DNA from: VRUE01 sp963816785
Lineage (GTDB): Bacteria > Actinomycetota > Thermoleophilia > Solirubrobacterales > 70-9
Direction: 5' to 3'
Length of the DNA stretch: 64,000 bases
Assembly (NCBI GenBank): GCA_963816785.1
Contig: CAWFLL010000004.1
Location: 558,001 to 622,000, forward strand
Part shown: piece by piece, positions 26,691 through 37,632 of the stretch
Layout of the letters: every line of letters starts with the position of its first letter
Numbering within the stretch: the first letter of the stretch is position 1
Notes under the pieces: generated by a model
Told to the model about the DNA's origin: nothing
Database searches by the model: none
Seen by the model: only the letters and a program-made list of their open reading frames with translations
Position numbers and translations under genes: made by a program

Positions 26691-27482
26691 TTAGATCAGC
26701 TTCCTCTCGTCGAGCCAGGCGACGATCTTCTCGACCGTCTCGTTGGTGTCCTCGTCCTCGATGATCTCCCCCGCTTCCTTCGCGGGCGGCGGGTTGAGCT
26801 CGAGGACCGCAGTCTTGGAGCCGGCCTCGCCGACCATGCCGCCGTCGATCCCGACGTCACCGGTCGCCTTCGCGTCCAGCTGTTTTTTCTTCGCTCCCAT
26901 GATCGCTTTCAGGCTCGGGTAGCGCGGCTCGTTGATCGCGTCCCCGACGCTGATCACTGCGGGAAGCTCGACCTCGACCGTGTCGTAGCCGTACTCGGCC
27001 TGGCGCTCGCAGCGCAGCTTGCCGTCGGCGACGTCGATCTTGATCACCTGGGTCAGCGAGGGCATCTTCAGGTGGTCGGCGACGACGGCGCCGATCGTGT
27101 AGCACTCGCCGTCATCGGACTGCTGACCGAGCAGGACCAGATCCGGGCTCTCGGACTCCAGCACCTTCGCCAGGGCGTAGCCGGTGGCGCAGACGTCGGA
27201 CCCGGAGAGGGCGTCGTCGGAGAGATGGACCGAGCGGTCGGCGCCGAGCGCGACCGCCTTGTGCAGGGCGCGCACGGCGGAGTCGGGCCCCATCGTCACC
27301 GCGATCACCTCCTCGACCGGGATCGCGCCGCCCTCCTTGATCTGCATGGCGGCCTCGATTGCGTGGGTATCGAAGGGGTTGAGGTTCTTCTCGCCGCTGC
27401 GATCCAGCCGCATCGTTCCGGGGTCGATGCGCTTCTGGACAGCGGCGTCCGGTACCTCCTTGACCAGGACGCAGATCTTCAA
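26691..27482 (-). CDS. etfB: Electron transfer flavoprotein beta subunit
   Basis: 263 residues beginning MKICVLVKEVPDAAVQKRID from a TTG with AAGGAGT at good spacing. The AMP-binding and partner-recognition regions are present (LNPFDTHAIEAAM, VTMGPDSAVRALHKAVALGA, LLGQQSDDGECYTIG, LPAVISVGDAINEPRYPSL). Transcribed ahead of etfA and ETF-QO, giving a complete electron route from acyl-CoA dehydrogenases to quinone. Confidence 0.96.
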   Translation of the reverse strand: MKICVLVKEVPDAAVQKRIDPGTMRLDRSGEKNLNPFDTHAIEAAMQIKEGGAIPVEEVIAVTMGPDSAVRALHKAVALGADRSVHLSDDALSGSDVCATGYALAKVLESESPDLVLLGQQSDDGECYTIGAVVADHLKMPSLTQVIKIDVADGKLRCERQAEYGYDTVEVELPAVISVGDAINEPRYPSLKAIMGAKKKQLDAKATGDVGIDGGMVGEAGSKTAVLELNPPPAKEAGEIIEDEDTNETVEKIVAWLDERKLI

Positions 27483-27503
27483 GATTGGACTCCTTGCGCT
27501 CGT

Positions 27504-27521
27504 TGACTGACCAGTCAGTCA
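27504..27521. promoter_or_regulatory. 18-bp palindromic operator upstream of etfB (TetR-like)
   Basis: TGACTGAC-CA-GTCAGTCA is a perfect inverted repeat with a 2-base centre, 22 bases upstream of the etfB start and just before its ribosome site. Sequence and size resemble TetR-family operators such as those of fatty-acid degradation regulators. No regulator gene of that family is in the window. Confidence 0.7.
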
Positions 27522-27598
27522 GTCTATCTATCCATCGGACGGTGTGACGCCCAGTGACTGTGAGCGACGTCACCCCCGCGCAGGCGCGCGGACGTGAG

Positions 27599-28027
27599 TC
27601 AACCCTCGCGCTGGTGGCGCTCGCCGGCGCCTTCCCGGATGAACTCGACGATCTCGTCTGTCCCGGCCCCCGGCGTGAAGACCGCGGCGACGCCGAGCTT
27701 CTTCAGCTCGGGGATGTCCTCGGCGGGGATCGTGCCGCCGACGGTGACGAGGACGTCGTCGACGCCTTGCTCGGCGAGCAGCTCGACGACGCGCGGGACC
27801 AGCGTCATGTGGGCGCCGGAGAGGATCGAGAGCCCGACGGCGTCGGCGTCCTCCTGGATCACCGTCTCGGCGATCTGCTCCGGGGTCTGGTGGAGCCCGG
27901 TGTAGATCACCTCCATCCCGGCGTCGCGCAGCGCCCGGGCGATGATCTTCGCCCCGCGGTCGTGGCCGTCGAGGCCGGGCTTGGCGACGACGACTCGGAT
28001 CTTGCGGGCTGTGGCTGCCTCCACCAT
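27599..28027 (-). CDS. Acyl-CoA mutase small subunit (cobalamin-binding)
   Basis: 142 residues forming only the B12-binding domain of the methylmalonyl-CoA mutase family. The cobalamin-ligand motif is KPGLDGHDRGAKIIARAL (DxHxxG); it is followed by SILSGAHMTL and VTVGGTIP. Encoded 25 bases downstream of the large subunit, so the mutase is a two-gene enzyme as in isobutyryl-CoA mutase and archaeal methylmalonyl-CoA mutase. Confidence 0.93.
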   Translation of the reverse strand: MVEAATARKIRVVVAKPGLDGHDRGAKIIARALRDAGMEVIYTGLHQTPEQIAETVIQEDADAVGLSILSGAHMTLVPRVVELLAEQGVDDVLVTVGGTIPAEDIPELKKLGVAAVFTPGAGTDEIVEFIREGAGERHQREG

Positions 28028-28052
28028 CGAAGTCGGGGAACCCTAACGGGCG

Positions 28053-29675
<1,623 letters not shown>

Positions 29676-29740
29676 CAACCGACAGTCTAGGAGGCCGGTC
29701 GGGTTCGGCCGGACGTCGAGGCGAGATTGACGAGCATGCC

Positions 29741-30703
29741 GTGCTGCGCGAGCCTTGCGCTGTGCAGGCGGACGGCGTCTTCTCTGGCGGCGGGGTGAAG
29801 GGAATCGCCTTCGCCGGGGCGATCGCGGCTGCCGAAGAGGCGGGCTACTCCGAGTGGGGACGCCTGGCCGGCACCTCCGCCGGGGCGATCGCGGCGATGG
29901 CACTGGCGGTGGGCTATGACGCGAGGGGCATCCGCGAGGCGCTCGAGGCAACCGACTACACGCGGATCGGCGAGTCGGCCAACGTCTTCAGCCGGCTGCT
30001 CAACCTCGTCAGGCGCCACGGCCTGACCCGAGGGACCGGCCTCACAGAATGGATCGAGGATCTTCTCCGGAGCGCACCGGCGCCGGCGCGCGTCTTCGGA
30101 GAGCTGAACGGGCGCCTTCAGGTGGTCGGATGCGACCTCGCGCACTCCCGCCTGGTCGTCTTCCCCGACGACGTCGTGCTCTACGAGGACGAGCAGGGCG
30201 ATCCCCTGCGCCCGGAGGAGTTTCCCATCGCCGAGGCCGTCCGGGTCAGCGCCGGCTACCCGTACTACTTCCCGCCGCTGGCGCTTCGCGACCGCGCGAC
30301 GGGGAATGATGCGGTCCTCGTCGACGGCGGCATCGCCAGCGCCTTCCCGGTTTTCCTGTTCGATCGTCCGGCGCCCCGCCGACCGACGTGGGGCTTCCGC
30401 CTGCACGCCGGGATGGGCGCGGAGCAACCGTCCCACCGCGAGGTCGGCGGGCTCGACTGGCCCGTGGACATGGCCAGGGCGATCCTCGACACCGCGATGA
30501 ACGCTTTCGACACGCGGGACGTGCTCGGCTTCGGGGACCGCGTCGTCTCGATCCCCACCGGCGACGTCGAAACGCTCGACTTCAACCTCTCGACCGATCA
30601 CCGTGAGTTCCTCTACCAGGCCGGGTTCCAGGCGGCATTGGCATTCTTCGCGGCGCACCCGAGCGGACGTAACGCACTCGGTGAAGTCCCGGACGCGCAG
30701 TGA
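29741..30703 (+). CDS. Patatin-like phospholipase family protein
   Basis: 320 residues. Oxyanion loop GGGVKGIAFAGAI, nucleophile elbow LAGTSAGAIAAMAL (Ser) and catalytic Asp in LVDGGIASAFPV form the patatin Ser-Asp dyad of lipid acyl hydrolases. No signal peptide, so probably cytosolic. GTG 29741 is taken as start; GTG 29762 is an alternative. Divergent from the mutase operon, 65 bases away. Confidence 0.9.
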   Translation: MLREPCAVQADGVFSGGGVKGIAFAGAIAAAEEAGYSEWGRLAGTSAGAIAAMALAVGYDARGIREALEATDYTRIGESANVFSRLLNLVRRHGLTRGTGLTEWIEDLLRSAPAPARVFGELNGRLQVVGCDLAHSRLVVFPDDVVLYEDEQGDPLRPEEFPIAEAVRVSAGYPYYFPPLALRDRATGNDAVLVDGGIASAFPVFLFDRPAPRRPTWGFRLHAGMGAEQPSHREVGGLDWPVDMARAILDTAMNAFDTRDVLGFGDRVVSIPTGDVETLDFNLSTDHREFLYQAGFQAALAFFAAHPSGRNALGEVPDAQ

Positions 30704-30753
30704 ATGCAAGTAGGCGAGTTCTCCCTCCGGAACGCGCGTAGGATCGTCTCGAG

Positions 30754-32715
30754 GTGATCACCACCACCACGATCAGGGCCGCCTGGCTTGCTGCCGCGAC
30801 AGCGGTCGTCGCGCTGGCGCTCCCGGCTGGCGCCCACGCGGGCTTCAGCTCGCAGCTGATCCCCCTCACGGGCCCTACGTCGACCGCCAACACCGGTCTC
30901 TCCGACATCGCCATCACCCCCGCCGGTGAAGCGCTAGTCGCCTGGACCGAAGGAGAAAAAGACGACGTCGAAGTCAAGCTACGCAGGGTCAGGCTCGACG
31001 GGTCGTTGGGAGCGACGGTCACGATCTCTGATGGGACGCGGGCAGGTGATGCGCACGTGGACTTCGCGCCGAGCGGACGCGCGATCGTCGCCTGGGTCGA
31101 AGCCCCGACCTTCGGCGACAAAAGCTCGGTGCGCGCGCGCTGGGTCGAGCCTGACGACGCGCTGGGAGAACCGATCACCCTGAAGACCGCGGGTGCTGCT
31201 TCGGATTCCGGCGACCTTGAGCTCACGGCAACGTCAACGAACGGGGCGCTGGTCGCCTGGCACAACTTCACCAGCGTGCCAGGGCCGTTCCGGCGGGTCG
31301 AAGCCCGTTATGTGACCGCGAGTGGAACGGTGAGCGAACTGATCTTCCCGGCGTCGGCGGCAGGCTCCACCAACGTCGTCGCCGCGAGGAATGCGTCGGG
31401 GGGTGCCCTTCTCTCCTGGCGGGACAGCGGGGTCGAGGCGCAGGAAATATCGGCCAACGGCATCCCCGGCTCCCTCCAGACGCCCGCCCCGGGGATCGTG
31501 GCCGACCCAGCGTTGGCGACCGATGGGAACGACCACTTCCAGCTTGCCTACAAAAAGGGCTCGCTCCCGTCCTCACTCGAGTACCGTGCGCTCGCGGCCG
31601 ACGGCAGCTTCGGTCCCGAGCAGACCCTCGATCCGACGACCGAAGAACAGCTGGGGGCCGTCGACCTCGCGACCAATTCCTCGAACCGCTCAATCGCCGC
31701 CTGGAACCGATTCGGCGTAGGCCAAACGGTCAAGGTGCGCTTCATAAACAGCGATGGAACCCCGGAGGCGACGTATTTGACGCCGGCAGGAACTGGCAAC
31801 TCGGCGATTCCCAGCGCCGGCATCGGCGGTGCCGGCGGCGGGGCGGTCGCTTGGGTCCAGCGTCCTGAAGCGGGAAATGGGGACGTCTGGGGCTGGGTCT
31901 TCCCCACTGCAGGATTCCCGTCGGCTCCCACCCTGCTCTCCACGCAGACCGGCGATCCATCGCTGCCGCAGCTCGAGGTCGCCTCCAACGAAGTCGGCCT
32001 GGTGGCGTGGGGCGAGCGCTTCGAACCTGAAAATCCAAACCTCCGGCTACAGGTCTTCGCCCGACAGATCCTTCCCGTTCCGAGCTGCCCTGAGGCCGTT
32101 GGCACCATCGTGCAGGGCAGGCCGACCCGGATCCAGCTCAACTGCGTCGGGCTCCAGCTGGAGGCGCCGACGATCGTTGCCCAGCCTGGGCACGGGCGAT
32201 TGAGCGCCATCGATGCCGCCACCCAGAGCGTCCTCTACACACCGCAGCCCGGCTTCGCCGGCGACGACAGCTTCCTGTTCAAGGGGACCAACCGGGGCGG
32301 GTCGGGGGCCACGCAGACCGCCCGGCTCAAGGTCGGAAAGGACACGATCCGGCCGCGCGTGAAGAAATTCACGATCAGCAGCCGGCGCGTCCTGGCCGGC
32401 GCGTCGGCAAGCGCGCGAGGCAAGCGCGGCAGGGCGGTGTTCAGGCTGCGCTACTCCGAGGTCGCGACGGCGACGATCACGATCGAGCTGCGACGCAACT
32501 GCAATCGGCGGGGCGCGAAACGGTGCAGGCGGTTCCAGAAGCTCGGCGCCCTGCGGGCGAAACGCGCGGCCCTTTCCGCCAAGGTTCCGTTGAGGAAGCG
32601 GATCGGAGGCAAGAAGCTCCACCCCGGTCGCTACCGCGCCAGCGCGGTCGCCACGGACCTCGCCGGCAACCGCTCGAAGGCCAAGCGGCTCCAGTTCACC
32701 GTCGTCAGCCGCTGA
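30754..32715 (+). CDS. Secreted repeat protein, beta-propeller-like with C-terminal Ig-like domain
   Basis: 653 residues. Signal peptide at residues 1-29 (cleavage near PAGAHA-GF). Repeats of the type SDIAITPAGEALVAWTEG / DAHVDFAPSGRAIVAWVE recur about every 45-60 residues up to about 440, suggesting a propeller. A cadherin/Ig-like segment (VLYTPQPGFAGDDSFLFK) and a basic C-terminal domain with RLRYSEVATATITIEL follow. Function unknown; cell-surface or secreted. GTG start close to GAGG. Confidence 0.8.
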   Translation: MITTTTIRAAWLAAATAVVALALPAGAHAGFSSQLIPLTGPTSTANTGLSDIAITPAGEALVAWTEGEKDDVEVKLRRVRLDGSLGATVTISDGTRAGDAHVDFAPSGRAIVAWVEAPTFGDKSSVRARWVEPDDALGEPITLKTAGAASDSGDLELTATSTNGALVAWHNFTSVPGPFRRVEARYVTASGTVSELIFPASAAGSTNVVAARNASGGALLSWRDSGVEAQEISANGIPGSLQTPAPGIVADPALATDGNDHFQLAYKKGSLPSSLEYRALAADGSFGPEQTLDPTTEEQLGAVDLATNSSNRSIAAWNRFGVGQTVKVRFINSDGTPEATYLTPAGTGNSAIPSAGIGGAGGGAVAWVQRPEAGNGDVWGWVFPTAGFPSAPTLLSTQTGDPSLPQLEVASNEVGLVAWGERFEPENPNLRLQVFARQILPVPSCPEAVGTIVQGRPTRIQLNCVGLQLEAPTIVAQPGHGRLSAIDAATQSVLYTPQPGFAGDDSFLFKGTNRGGSGATQTARLKVGKDTIRPRVKKFTISSRRVLAGASASARGKRGRAVFRLRYSEVATATITIELRRNCNRRGAKRCRRFQKLGALRAKRAALSAKVPLRKRIGGKKLHPGRYRASAVATDLAGNRSKAKRLQFTVVSR

Positions 32716-32724
32716 GACCGAGCC

Positions 32725-33510
32725 TCAGCGCCGCGCGGTAAAGCGGCGGGGCGGGGCCTTGCGGCGGGCCGCGATCCGCGAGGCGCCGAACCCAGCAACG
32801 GTCGCCAACAGGGTGACGACCAGTGCGACGAGGCGGCGGCCGAGGCGCTCGAAGCGCATCGTCTCCCAGCCCTCCTCCCCCGCCACCTCGGCCAGAACGG
32901 GATCGGGGTTGACCGCGACCGGGTGGCCGACGGCGCGCAGCATCGGCAGGTCGGAGAGCGAGTCCGAATAGGCATAGGAGGCGTCGAGGTCGATTTCGTG
33001 CTCGGCCGCGAAGGCCTCCATCGCCTCGACCTTTCCGCGCCCGTAGACGAAGGGGCCGTCGAAGCGGCCGGTGAAGGCTCCGTCGGCGTCCACCTCGTAG
33101 CTGGTCCCGATCCCGCCGTCCATGCCCAGCACGCCGGCCAGCGGCTCGACGACGCCGTTGCCGGCGGCGCTGACGATGAAGGTGGCGCGACCTGCGTCCT
33201 GGTGGGCGTAGACCTCATCCAGCATCTGCGGGTAGACGCGGGGCAGGATCGCCGCCAACACCTCCGGGTTCATCCGCTCGAGCGCCCGCACCGGGACGCC
33301 GGCGATCAGCTCGCGGGCAACCCGCAGGACCTCGGCGGTGCGCTCGTCGGTGGTGCCGCGCAGCCGGTAGCGCAGGTGCTCGACGGCCCAGCTGAGTAGC
33401 TGCCTGCGGCCGACGATCCCGTGCCTGGCCGCGACACGGGCGAACTGCATCCCCGAGGAGCCCGCCATCAACGTCTTGTCGAGATCGAAAAACGCGGCAG
33501 CCCGCTGCAA
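32725..33510 (-). CDS. HAD-IB family phosphatase (SerB-like) with C-terminal membrane segment
   Basis: 261 residues, TTG start with GGAGGAAGG upstream. HAD motif I FFDLDKTLMAGSSG, motif II TFIVSAAGN, and motif III/IV YGRGKVEAMEAF with YSDSLSDLPML. A C-terminal hydrophobic helix (LVALVVTLLATVAGFGASRIA) anchors it to the membrane. Related proteins are annotated as phosphoserine or lysophospholipid phosphatases; substrate unknown. Ends 9 bases from the convergent secreted protein. Confidence 0.88.
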   Translation of the reverse strand: MQRAAAFFDLDKTLMAGSSGMQFARVAARHGIVGRRQLLSWAVEHLRYRLRGTTDERTAEVLRVARELIAGVPVRALERMNPEVLAAILPRVYPQMLDEVYAHQDAGRATFIVSAAGNGVVEPLAGVLGMDGGIGTSYEVDADGAFTGRFDGPFVYGRGKVEAMEAFAAEHEIDLDASYAYSDSLSDLPMLRAVGHPVAVNPDPVLAEVAGEEGWETMRFERLGRRLVALVVTLLATVAGFGASRIAARRKAPPRRFTARR

Positions 33511-33523
33511 ACCTTCCTCCGGT

Positions 33524-34708
<1,185 letters not shown>

Positions 34709-34828
34709 GGCTGCCTTTCTTACGTTGTCATGCCGGGTCTCGGCTCGGGTAAGGGCCAGCTGGCCCATCGGGACGATAGCGGGAGAGAGCGCCGGGCTGC
34801 GTGCGCTAGCGCATAGACTCGGCCCGCA

Positions 34829-36265
34829 GTGCAGGTGGACGTGCGCCAAGCGGAGATCGCCGAGGTCGAGGCCGACCTGCTCGTCGTCGGCCTCCACCAG
34901 GACGAGGAGCTCCCGGCCGAGCTCGCCGCCGCCGCCGGCGCCTCGGACGCCAGGGGCGCCTTCAAGAAGCTGAGCGCGATCCACCCCGAGCGCCCCGGGC
35001 GGGGCGTCGTCGTCGGGCTCGGCAAGCGCGAGGATATGGACGCCGAGCGGGCCCGGGTCGCCGCTGCCCTCGCCGCGAAGGAGGCGGGGCGGCTCGAGGC
35101 GACCACTCTCGCCTGGCTCCTGCCCGGATCCGATGATGACGAGGCCACCGCCGAGGGCCTGGTGACGGGGACGATCCTCGGCTCCTACCGCTTCGACCGC
35201 TTCCGCGGGCCCGACCCCGATGACCCGCCGCCCCCGGCGCTCGAGTCGTTGACCGTGATCGGGCCGGCCGGGGTCGCCGGCGCGGCCGAGTCTGCCCGCG
35301 TCTGCGCCGAGGCCCAGAACCGGGCCCGCGACCTCCAGAGCCTGCCTTCCAACGTCGCGACACCCTCCTACCTGGGACGCCGGGCCCGCGAGATCGCGTC
35401 CGCGCACGGCGCGGTCACCGCCGACGTGCTCGGGCGCGAGGAGATCACTGAGAAGGGGATGGGCGGGCTGGTGGCCGTCAGCCAGGGAACCGCGGAGGAG
35501 CCGCACCTGATCATCCTCCGCTACGCGGGGGGCGGCTCCGGCCCGACCCTCGGGCTGGTCGGCAAGGGGGTCACCTTCGACACCGGCGGCATCTCGCTGA
35601 AGCCCTCGGCGGCGATGCACGAGATGAAGATGGACATGTCGGGCGCGGCCGCGGTCCTGCAGGCGGTCGCGGCGATCGCCGAGCTCAGCCTCGAGATCGA
35701 CCTGATCGCGGTCATCCCCGCGACCGAGAACATGCCGTCGAGCACAGCGATCAAGCCGGGCGACATCATCACCCAGTACAACGGTAAGACGGTCGAGGTC
35801 AACAACACCGACGCCGAGGGACGATTGATCCTGGCCGACGCCCTCGCCTACGCGGTCGAGCTCGGCGCCGAGCGGATCGTCGACCTCGCGACCCTGACCG
35901 GCGCGGTCCTGATCGCGCTCGGCTCGACCTACGCGGCGCTGATCTCCAACGACGACGACCTCGCCGCTGCGGTCGAGCAGGCCGGCGGGACGACGGGAGA
36001 GCTGGTCTGGCGCCTCCCCCTCCACCCCGAGTACAAGGAGCTGACCACCGGCACCGTCGCCGACCTCACCAACGCCTCGGCGAAGCGCAAGGCGGGGACG
36101 ATTTACGCCGGATCCTTCCTCGAGGAGTTCGTTGGCGAGACCCCGTGGGCCCACGTCGACATCGCCGGCACCGCCTGGGACGTCGGCCGCCCCTACACCG
36201 GCGACGCCGGCAGCGGCTTCGGCGTCCGCCTTCTGGTCGAGCTGGCGCGCGGGCTCGCGTCCTAG
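34829..36265 (+). CDS. pepA: Leucyl aminopeptidase (M17)
   Basis: 478 residues, GTG start. N-terminal macrodomain-like part, then the two-metal M17 domain: GKGVTFDTGGISLKPSAAMH, EMKMDMSGAAAVL, the family signature VNNTDAEGRLILADAL, and the C-terminal WDVGRPYTGDAGSGFGVRLL. Cytosolic hexameric aminopeptidase releasing N-terminal residues. Confidence 0.95.
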   Translation: MQVDVRQAEIAEVEADLLVVGLHQDEELPAELAAAAGASDARGAFKKLSAIHPERPGRGVVVGLGKREDMDAERARVAAALAAKEAGRLEATTLAWLLPGSDDDEATAEGLVTGTILGSYRFDRFRGPDPDDPPPPALESLTVIGPAGVAGAAESARVCAEAQNRARDLQSLPSNVATPSYLGRRAREIASAHGAVTADVLGREEITEKGMGGLVAVSQGTAEEPHLIILRYAGGGSGPTLGLVGKGVTFDTGGISLKPSAAMHEMKMDMSGAAAVLQAVAAIAELSLEIDLIAVIPATENMPSSTAIKPGDIITQYNGKTVEVNNTDAEGRLILADALAYAVELGAERIVDLATLTGAVLIALGSTYAALISNDDDLAAAVEQAGGTTGELVWRLPLHPEYKELTTGTVADLTNASAKRKAGTIYAGSFLEEFVGETPWAHVDIAGTAWDVGRPYTGDAGSGFGVRLLVELARGLAS

Positions 36266-36290
36266 GTCGCCCGACCCGCTTTTTCTGGTC

Positions 36291-36845
36291 TCAGGCCTCG
36301 CTGAGGATCATGCAGGTGGAGGTGCCCGTGGCGAGGAGCTTGCCGCCCTCGGCGGCGGTCAGGGTCGCCTCGGCGGTCGCCTGGCGGCGGCCGCGGTAGA
36401 GCACGTTCGCCTCGCAGATGACGCGGCCGGTGTCGCGGTTGATCGGCCGCACGTACTTGGCCTCCAGCCCGAGCGAGGTGTAGCCGGCGCCCGCGGGCAA
36501 GGTGGTGTGGACGGCGCAGCCGAGGGCGGAGTCGAGCAGGGTCGCGGCGTAGCCGCCGTGCACGACCCCGATCGGGTTGTAGTGCTCCTCACCGGGCCTG
36601 CCCGCGAACACGGCGCGCCCGTCGCCGACCTCGATCGGGCCCATCCTCATCACGACGGCGATCGGCGGCGGCGGCACCGTGCCCTCGACGACGGCGGTCA
36701 TGTACTCGATGCCACTCATCGTCGCCCCGGCCGCAGCGGTCGGCACCGGGTCCTGCCAGGCAATCGTGCGACTGCGAGTCGACTCTGGGTTCGTCTTTGC
36801 GAATGCCTCGGCCGCCTCGACGGCGCCATCCTCGGGTGCGTCCAT
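36291..36845 (-). CDS. PaaI/YbgC-type hotdog-fold thioesterase
   Basis: 184 residues. Hotdog signature HYNPIGVVHGGYAATLLDSALG, then SLGLEAKYVRPINRDTGRV and ATAEATLTAAEGGKLLATG. About 50 residues precede the fold. Probably hydrolyses an aryl- or acyl-CoA. Chosen ATG is the second codon of a frame opening with TTG. Convergent with pepA, divergent from the HxlR gene. Confidence 0.88.
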   Translation of the reverse strand: MDAPEDGAVEAAEAFAKTNPESTRSRTIAWQDPVPTAAAGATMSGIEYMTAVVEGTVPPPPIAVVMRMGPIEVGDGRAVFAGRPGEEHYNPIGVVHGGYAATLLDSALGCAVHTTLPAGAGYTSLGLEAKYVRPINRDTGRVICEANVLYRGRRQATAEATLTAAEGGKLLATGTSTCMILSEA

Positions 36846-37025
36846 CAACGGGTCTGGTGGACGCGCGGCGCGGCTGCATGGGCCGTGCGTTGGGGCGCCG
36901 GGTACTGCAGGTCGGCGGTGATCTCCGCTTGGCTGATCGAGATCCGCGGCGGCTTCGGCGAGTGACGATGCCTATTTCGTGAAATCAGCCTCATAACGGG
37001 GCCCTCCAGTCGGCTCGTGGGCTGC
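36846..37025. other. Intergenic region without a recognised gene
   Basis: Between the thioesterase start and the HxlR operators. I see no gene, no strong hairpin and no repeat here. It presumably holds the two divergent promoters; no convincing -35/-10 pair could be chosen. Confidence 0.5.
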
Positions 37026-37040
37026 GTTGCTTCAAGCAAC
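37026..37040. promoter_or_regulatory. HxlR-gene operator, distal copy
   Basis: GTTGCTTCAAGCAAC is a perfect palindrome around one central base. A second copy with the central base inverted lies 33 bp downstream (centre to centre, about three helical turns). Probable autoregulatory site of the adjacent regulator. Confidence 0.8.
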
Positions 37041-37058
37041 TGCAGCATAGCCGAGTCA

Positions 37059-37073
37059 GTTGCTTGAAGCAAC
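37059..37073. promoter_or_regulatory. HxlR-gene operator, proximal copy
   Basis: GTTGCTTGAAGCAAC, the matching copy of the site at 37026. It ends 22 bases before the GTG start at 37096. It overlaps the TTG that would otherwise open a longer frame, which argues for the GTG start. Confidence 0.8.
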
Positions 37074-37095
37074 CCAATGTGCAAAGATCACAGTC

Positions 37096-37575
37096 GTGCT
37101 CCGCCACGACTATCCGGGACAGCTCTGCTCGATCGCCAAGGCGCTGGAGGTTGTCGGTGAGCGCTGGACGCTGCTCATCGTCCGCGACGTGATGCTCGGG
37201 CGCCGCCGCTTCGATGAGCTTCAGAAGGGCCTCGGCGTCGCCCGCAACGTCCTCTCGGCGCGCCTCCAGCGGCTCGTCGAGGAGGACATCCTCGAACGGC
37301 GGCCCTATCAGAAAAGCCCAGAGCGCCACGAATACTTCCTCACCGAGAAGGGCCTCGACCTCTGGCCCTCACTCGTCGCGCTCCTGGGCTGGGGCGATCG
37401 CCATACCGACTATCCCGACGGCCCGCCGCTGATCGTCATCCACAAGGAGTGCGGCGGCCGCGTCAGCGACCGCGGAATCTGCCAGAGCTGCGGCGAGGTG
37501 TTGAACGCGCGCGATGCGAGGGCGGTCCCCGGTCCGGCCGTCGCCGGCGAGGCTCCAGTCGCAGCACCCCGCTGA
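37096..37575 (+). CDS. HxlR family transcriptional regulator
   Basis: 159 residues from GTG. Winged helix core: CSIAKALEVVGERWTLLIVRD, FDELQKGLGVARNVLSARLQ, VEEDILERRPYQ, HEYFLTEKGLDLWP. A C-terminal extension has four Cys/His (HKECGGRVSDRGICQSCG) that look like a zinc ribbon. HxlR regulators often sense reactive electrophiles or redox state; the aldehyde dehydrogenase gene 57 bases downstream is a plausible target. Two palindromic operators lie just upstream. Confidence 0.92.
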   Translation: MLRHDYPGQLCSIAKALEVVGERWTLLIVRDVMLGRRRFDELQKGLGVARNVLSARLQRLVEEDILERRPYQKSPERHEYFLTEKGLDLWPSLVALLGWGDRHTDYPDGPPLIVIHKECGGRVSDRGICQSCGEVLNARDARAVPGPAVAGEAPVAAPR

Positions 37576-37632
37576 CGACGTTTCACCCCCTATCGTGTGG
37601 TCAACATCGAAGCGGCGACCCGAGGAGGGCTG

